Source: Algoriphagus sp.
GTDB taxonomy: Bacteria > Bacteroidota > Bacteroidia > Cytophagales > Cyclobacteriaceae
DNA: 64,000 nucleotides
Direction: 5' to 3'
Assembly (NCBI GenBank): GCA_030729785.1
Contig: JANQWS010000023.1
Span: forward strand, 124,001 to 188,000
Shown: positions 62,463 to 64,000 of the stretch, piece after piece
Position numbering within the stretch: position 1 is the first letter of the stretch
How the letters are laid out: each line of letters starts with the position of its first letter
Made by a program: the position numbers and the translations under genes
The notes under the pieces: model-generated
The model's database searches: none
The model's input: only the letters and a program-made list of their open reading frames with translations
What the model was told of the DNA's origin: nothing

Positions 62463-63860
62463 TTAGGAAATAGAACTCATCAACTTACTGGAAGCAAACA
62501 CCTTATCAGTTCCCCAAGGTCCTCGTTGTGTTCTACTGAGGTACGTATTGGCTTCCGCATCACCCACAAATTCCTCTCGAGTTGGATCCCAATTTAATTT
62601 TCGCCCGAGTTTCATAGCAATGTGGCTAAGGAGACAAACCGAACAAGCACGGTGACCAATTTCAACCGGAGATAGTAATTCGGCATTCCCTTGAATGGCT
62701 TCCAACCAATTGCCATGGTGGGAAGAACTTTTGGTGAACTTGATTTCATTTTCTCCGATGAGCGACAACAACAATTTGGGATCCGAGGCATCTAAGGCCT
62801 TTGCATTATTCCCTTGAGCCACTGGATCGGATGTGGAGGCCACATAACTTCCTCTAGATACCCATATCCACCCTTCTGTCCCTTCATAACGAATGCCATT
62901 GGGGTAATTTCCAGAACAATACATATCGACCCCATTGGCATACGTAGCTTTAACCATGAAGTCCCCATGTACATTCCAAAAACCAGCTCTTGGGAATTCT
63001 GCTACTGCCTCTATGCTTGTTGGACCAGTAAATTCAGTATCCATCCCCCAGGCTGCTGAATCAAAGTGATGTTGTCCCCAACCTGTAATCATTCCCGCAC
63101 CATAATTTTCATGGCGCAACCATCCCGGTCGGCTAAAATCTTGCTGGGGGTGTACCCCAATTTCAGAATAGGGCATTTCTGGAGTGGAGCCCAACCACAT
63201 ATCAAAATTTAAATTGGCAGGAATGGGCATGGCTGGGGCATCTGGTCCTGGAGGGTCTCCAGGTAGACCTACCCGAACCGTGTGCAGAGTTCCAATTCTC
63301 CCATTTCGAACTAGCTCAGCAGCTAACCTAAACTGTTCACTTGAGCGTTGTTGCGTTCCTAATTGCAATTTTACACCCGTTTTTTCAACTACCTGCACCA
63401 ACTGTCTACCTTCCTTAATGGTGAGTGAAGTTGGCTTTTGTAAATAGACGTGCTTTCCTGCCAAGGCTGCCTCCATTGCAGGTTGCGAGTGCCAATGGTC
63501 TGGTGTAGAAATGACTACTGCATCAATTTCCTTATTCTGTAATAAATCCCTGTAATCGGTATAGGTCTTCACATCTAAATAGGGAGATCCCATCTTTTTT
63601 GAATAATGGTCCTCAATAAATTTTTTCCCTAATTCTACACGATTGCTATCCAAATCTGCCGCTGCAATTACTCGAGCTTGCGCATGTCTAAATACTCCAG
63701 GTAAATCGTGATCCCTTGCAATTCGGCCACAGCCTATTTGCCCAACTTGAATTTGGTTGGATGGGGCATTTTTTCCAAATACGGAAGCAGGAACAAGGGT
63801 AGGAATCCCAAATGCTGCCGTTGCTAAAGCTGATTTTTTAATAAAATTTCTTCTTTTCAT
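62463..63860 (-). CDS. Tat-exported Gfo/Idh/MocA family oxidoreductase
   Basis: I start at ATG 63860 (MKRRNFIKKSALATAAFG); the tracked start is a TTG that overlaps the preceding gene's stop. The 465-aa protein has a Tat-like signal (KRRNFIKK), Rossmann VGQIGCGRIARDHDLPG, ISTPDHWHSQPAMEAALAGKHVYLQKP (catalytic Lys) and a C-terminal domain with HHGNWLEAIQGN. It belongs to the same exported family as the protein at 16995-18455, but the two are not closely linked. Substrate unknown. Confidence 0.9.
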   Translation of the reverse strand: MKRRNFIKKSALATAAFGIPTLVPASVFGKNAPSNQIQVGQIGCGRIARDHDLPGVFRHAQARVIAAADLDSNRVELGKKFIEDHYSKKMGSPYLDVKTYTDYRDLLQNKEIDAVVISTPDHWHSQPAMEAALAGKHVYLQKPTSLTIKEGRQLVQVVEKTGVKLQLGTQQRSSEQFRLAAELVRNGRIGTLHTVRVGLPGDPPGPDAPAMPIPANLNFDMWLGSTPEMPYSEIGVHPQQDFSRPGWLRHENYGAGMITGWGQHHFDSAAWGMDTEFTGPTSIEAVAEFPRAGFWNVHGDFMVKATYANGVDMYCSGNYPNGIRYEGTEGWIWVSRGSYVASTSDPVAQGNNAKALDASDPKLLLSLIGENEIKFTKSSSHHGNWLEAIQGNAELLSPVEIGHRACSVCLLSHIAMKLGRKLNWDPTREEFVGDAEANTYLSRTQRGPWGTDKVFASSKLMSSIS

Positions 63861-63867
63861 GGGTTTA

Positions 63868-64000
63868 TTATTTGACAAAAGATTTCCAATAAGATTCTGC
63901 TTCTTGCACGCTTAACTCTCCATCAAAAACAATTAATCGGTAAGTTAGGCTGTACCGCTGATTGGGGAGGATTTCCCAAGACTGGTGCCGAATTGGACAA
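63868..64000 (-). CDS. C-terminal end of a probable DUF6807/PmoA-like protein (5' end beyond window)
   Basis: Only the last ~44 codons are visible: the minus strand reads RHQSWEILPNQRYSLTYRLI then VFDGELSVQEAESYWKSFVK before a TAA at 63868-63870. The W-E-I-L-P...Y-R-L-I-V-x-D-G pattern resembles the end of DUF6807 (methane oxygenase PmoA) family proteins, which often sit next to Gfo/Idh/MocA genes. It is seven bases upstream of the next gene's ATG. The family call is tentative because most of the protein is missing. Confidence 0.5.
   Translation of the reverse strand, partial: CPIRHQSWEILPNQRYSLTYRLIVFDGELSVQEAESYWKSFVK

Noticed and set aside
1-64000. tRNA, rRNA, CRISPR array, prophage or transposase
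   Set aside because: I saw no cloverleaf-like tRNA, no repeated spacer pattern and no transposase or phage gene on either strand; small non-coding RNAs cannot be excluded by eye.

Overview
The window looks like a chromosomal segment of a Bacteroidota bacterium of the class Cytophagia, most likely family Cyclobacteriaceae (Algoriphagus-like). The reasons are gene content (T9SS C-terminal sorting domain, many lipoprotein and TonB/ExbBD genes, DUF2911, DUF4136, DUF6526 and DUF6807-type proteins, Tat-exported Gfo/Idh/MocA oxidoreductases), TAnnTTTG-type -7 promoter elements, near absence of strong Shine-Dalgarno sequences, and moderately AT-rich DNA. The genus is inference. I see no rRNA, tRNA, CRISPR array, phage or transposase gene.

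Layout. 1-9.5 kb: end of smc, a PAP2 phosphatase, a broken outer-membrane-type gene, a GIN-domain lipoprotein, a BASS transporter overlapping a PlsC acyltransferase, a phosphohexomutase, an AstE/AspA-like hydrolase and murB. 9.5-12.7 kb: dCMP deaminase and small genes, including a 67-residue protein with 43 acidic and no basic residues and an unlisted 49-residue membrane peptide. 12.7-18.5 kb: glycerate kinase preceded by a gene that fuses a lipoprotein-type GH20 hexosaminidase to a complete AGCS amino-acid symporter, with an A11 homopolymer exactly at the junction. 18.5-25.7 kb: a deoxyhypusine-synthase-like protein, OmpH/Skp, histone-deacetylase-like hydrolase, fatty-acid desaturase, tyrS and a TetR regulator. 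26.2-31.2 kb: an acyl-CoA catabolic cluster (MDR reductase divergent from SDR, acyl-CoA dehydrogenase, ACAD10/LvaA-like phosphotransferase, 3-hydroxyacyl-CoA dehydrogenase). 31.2-41.7 kb: nine tightly packed minus-strand genes from holA through TPR, beta-barrel, SPOR, ExbB, ExbD and TonB to folC and trmB.

41.7-51.3 kb: TPR, universal stress and 2-hydroxyacid dehydrogenase genes, a DUF2911 gene bracketed by two copies of a short repeat with inverted ends, and a PIG-L deacetylase/34-aa peptide/sodium:solute symporter operon. 51.3-64 kb: gyrA, an outer-membrane-type protein, a third repeat copy, rpe, a T9SS-secreted subtilase, a TrpF-like protein lacking the catalytic cysteine, an aldo/keto reductase, a YbjT-like SDR, and two exported Gfo/Idh/MocA-type oxidoreductases next to the end of a probable DUF6807 gene.

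The most unusual items are the GH20-AGCS fusion with its slippery junction, the ~150-bp dispersed repeat (three copies) with GATTATCCGC ends, and the candidate 4-hydroxyacyl-CoA module. Many genes are housekeeping, so novelty is concentrated in a few loci. Functions come from recognised motifs in the translated ORFs; no database search was possible.
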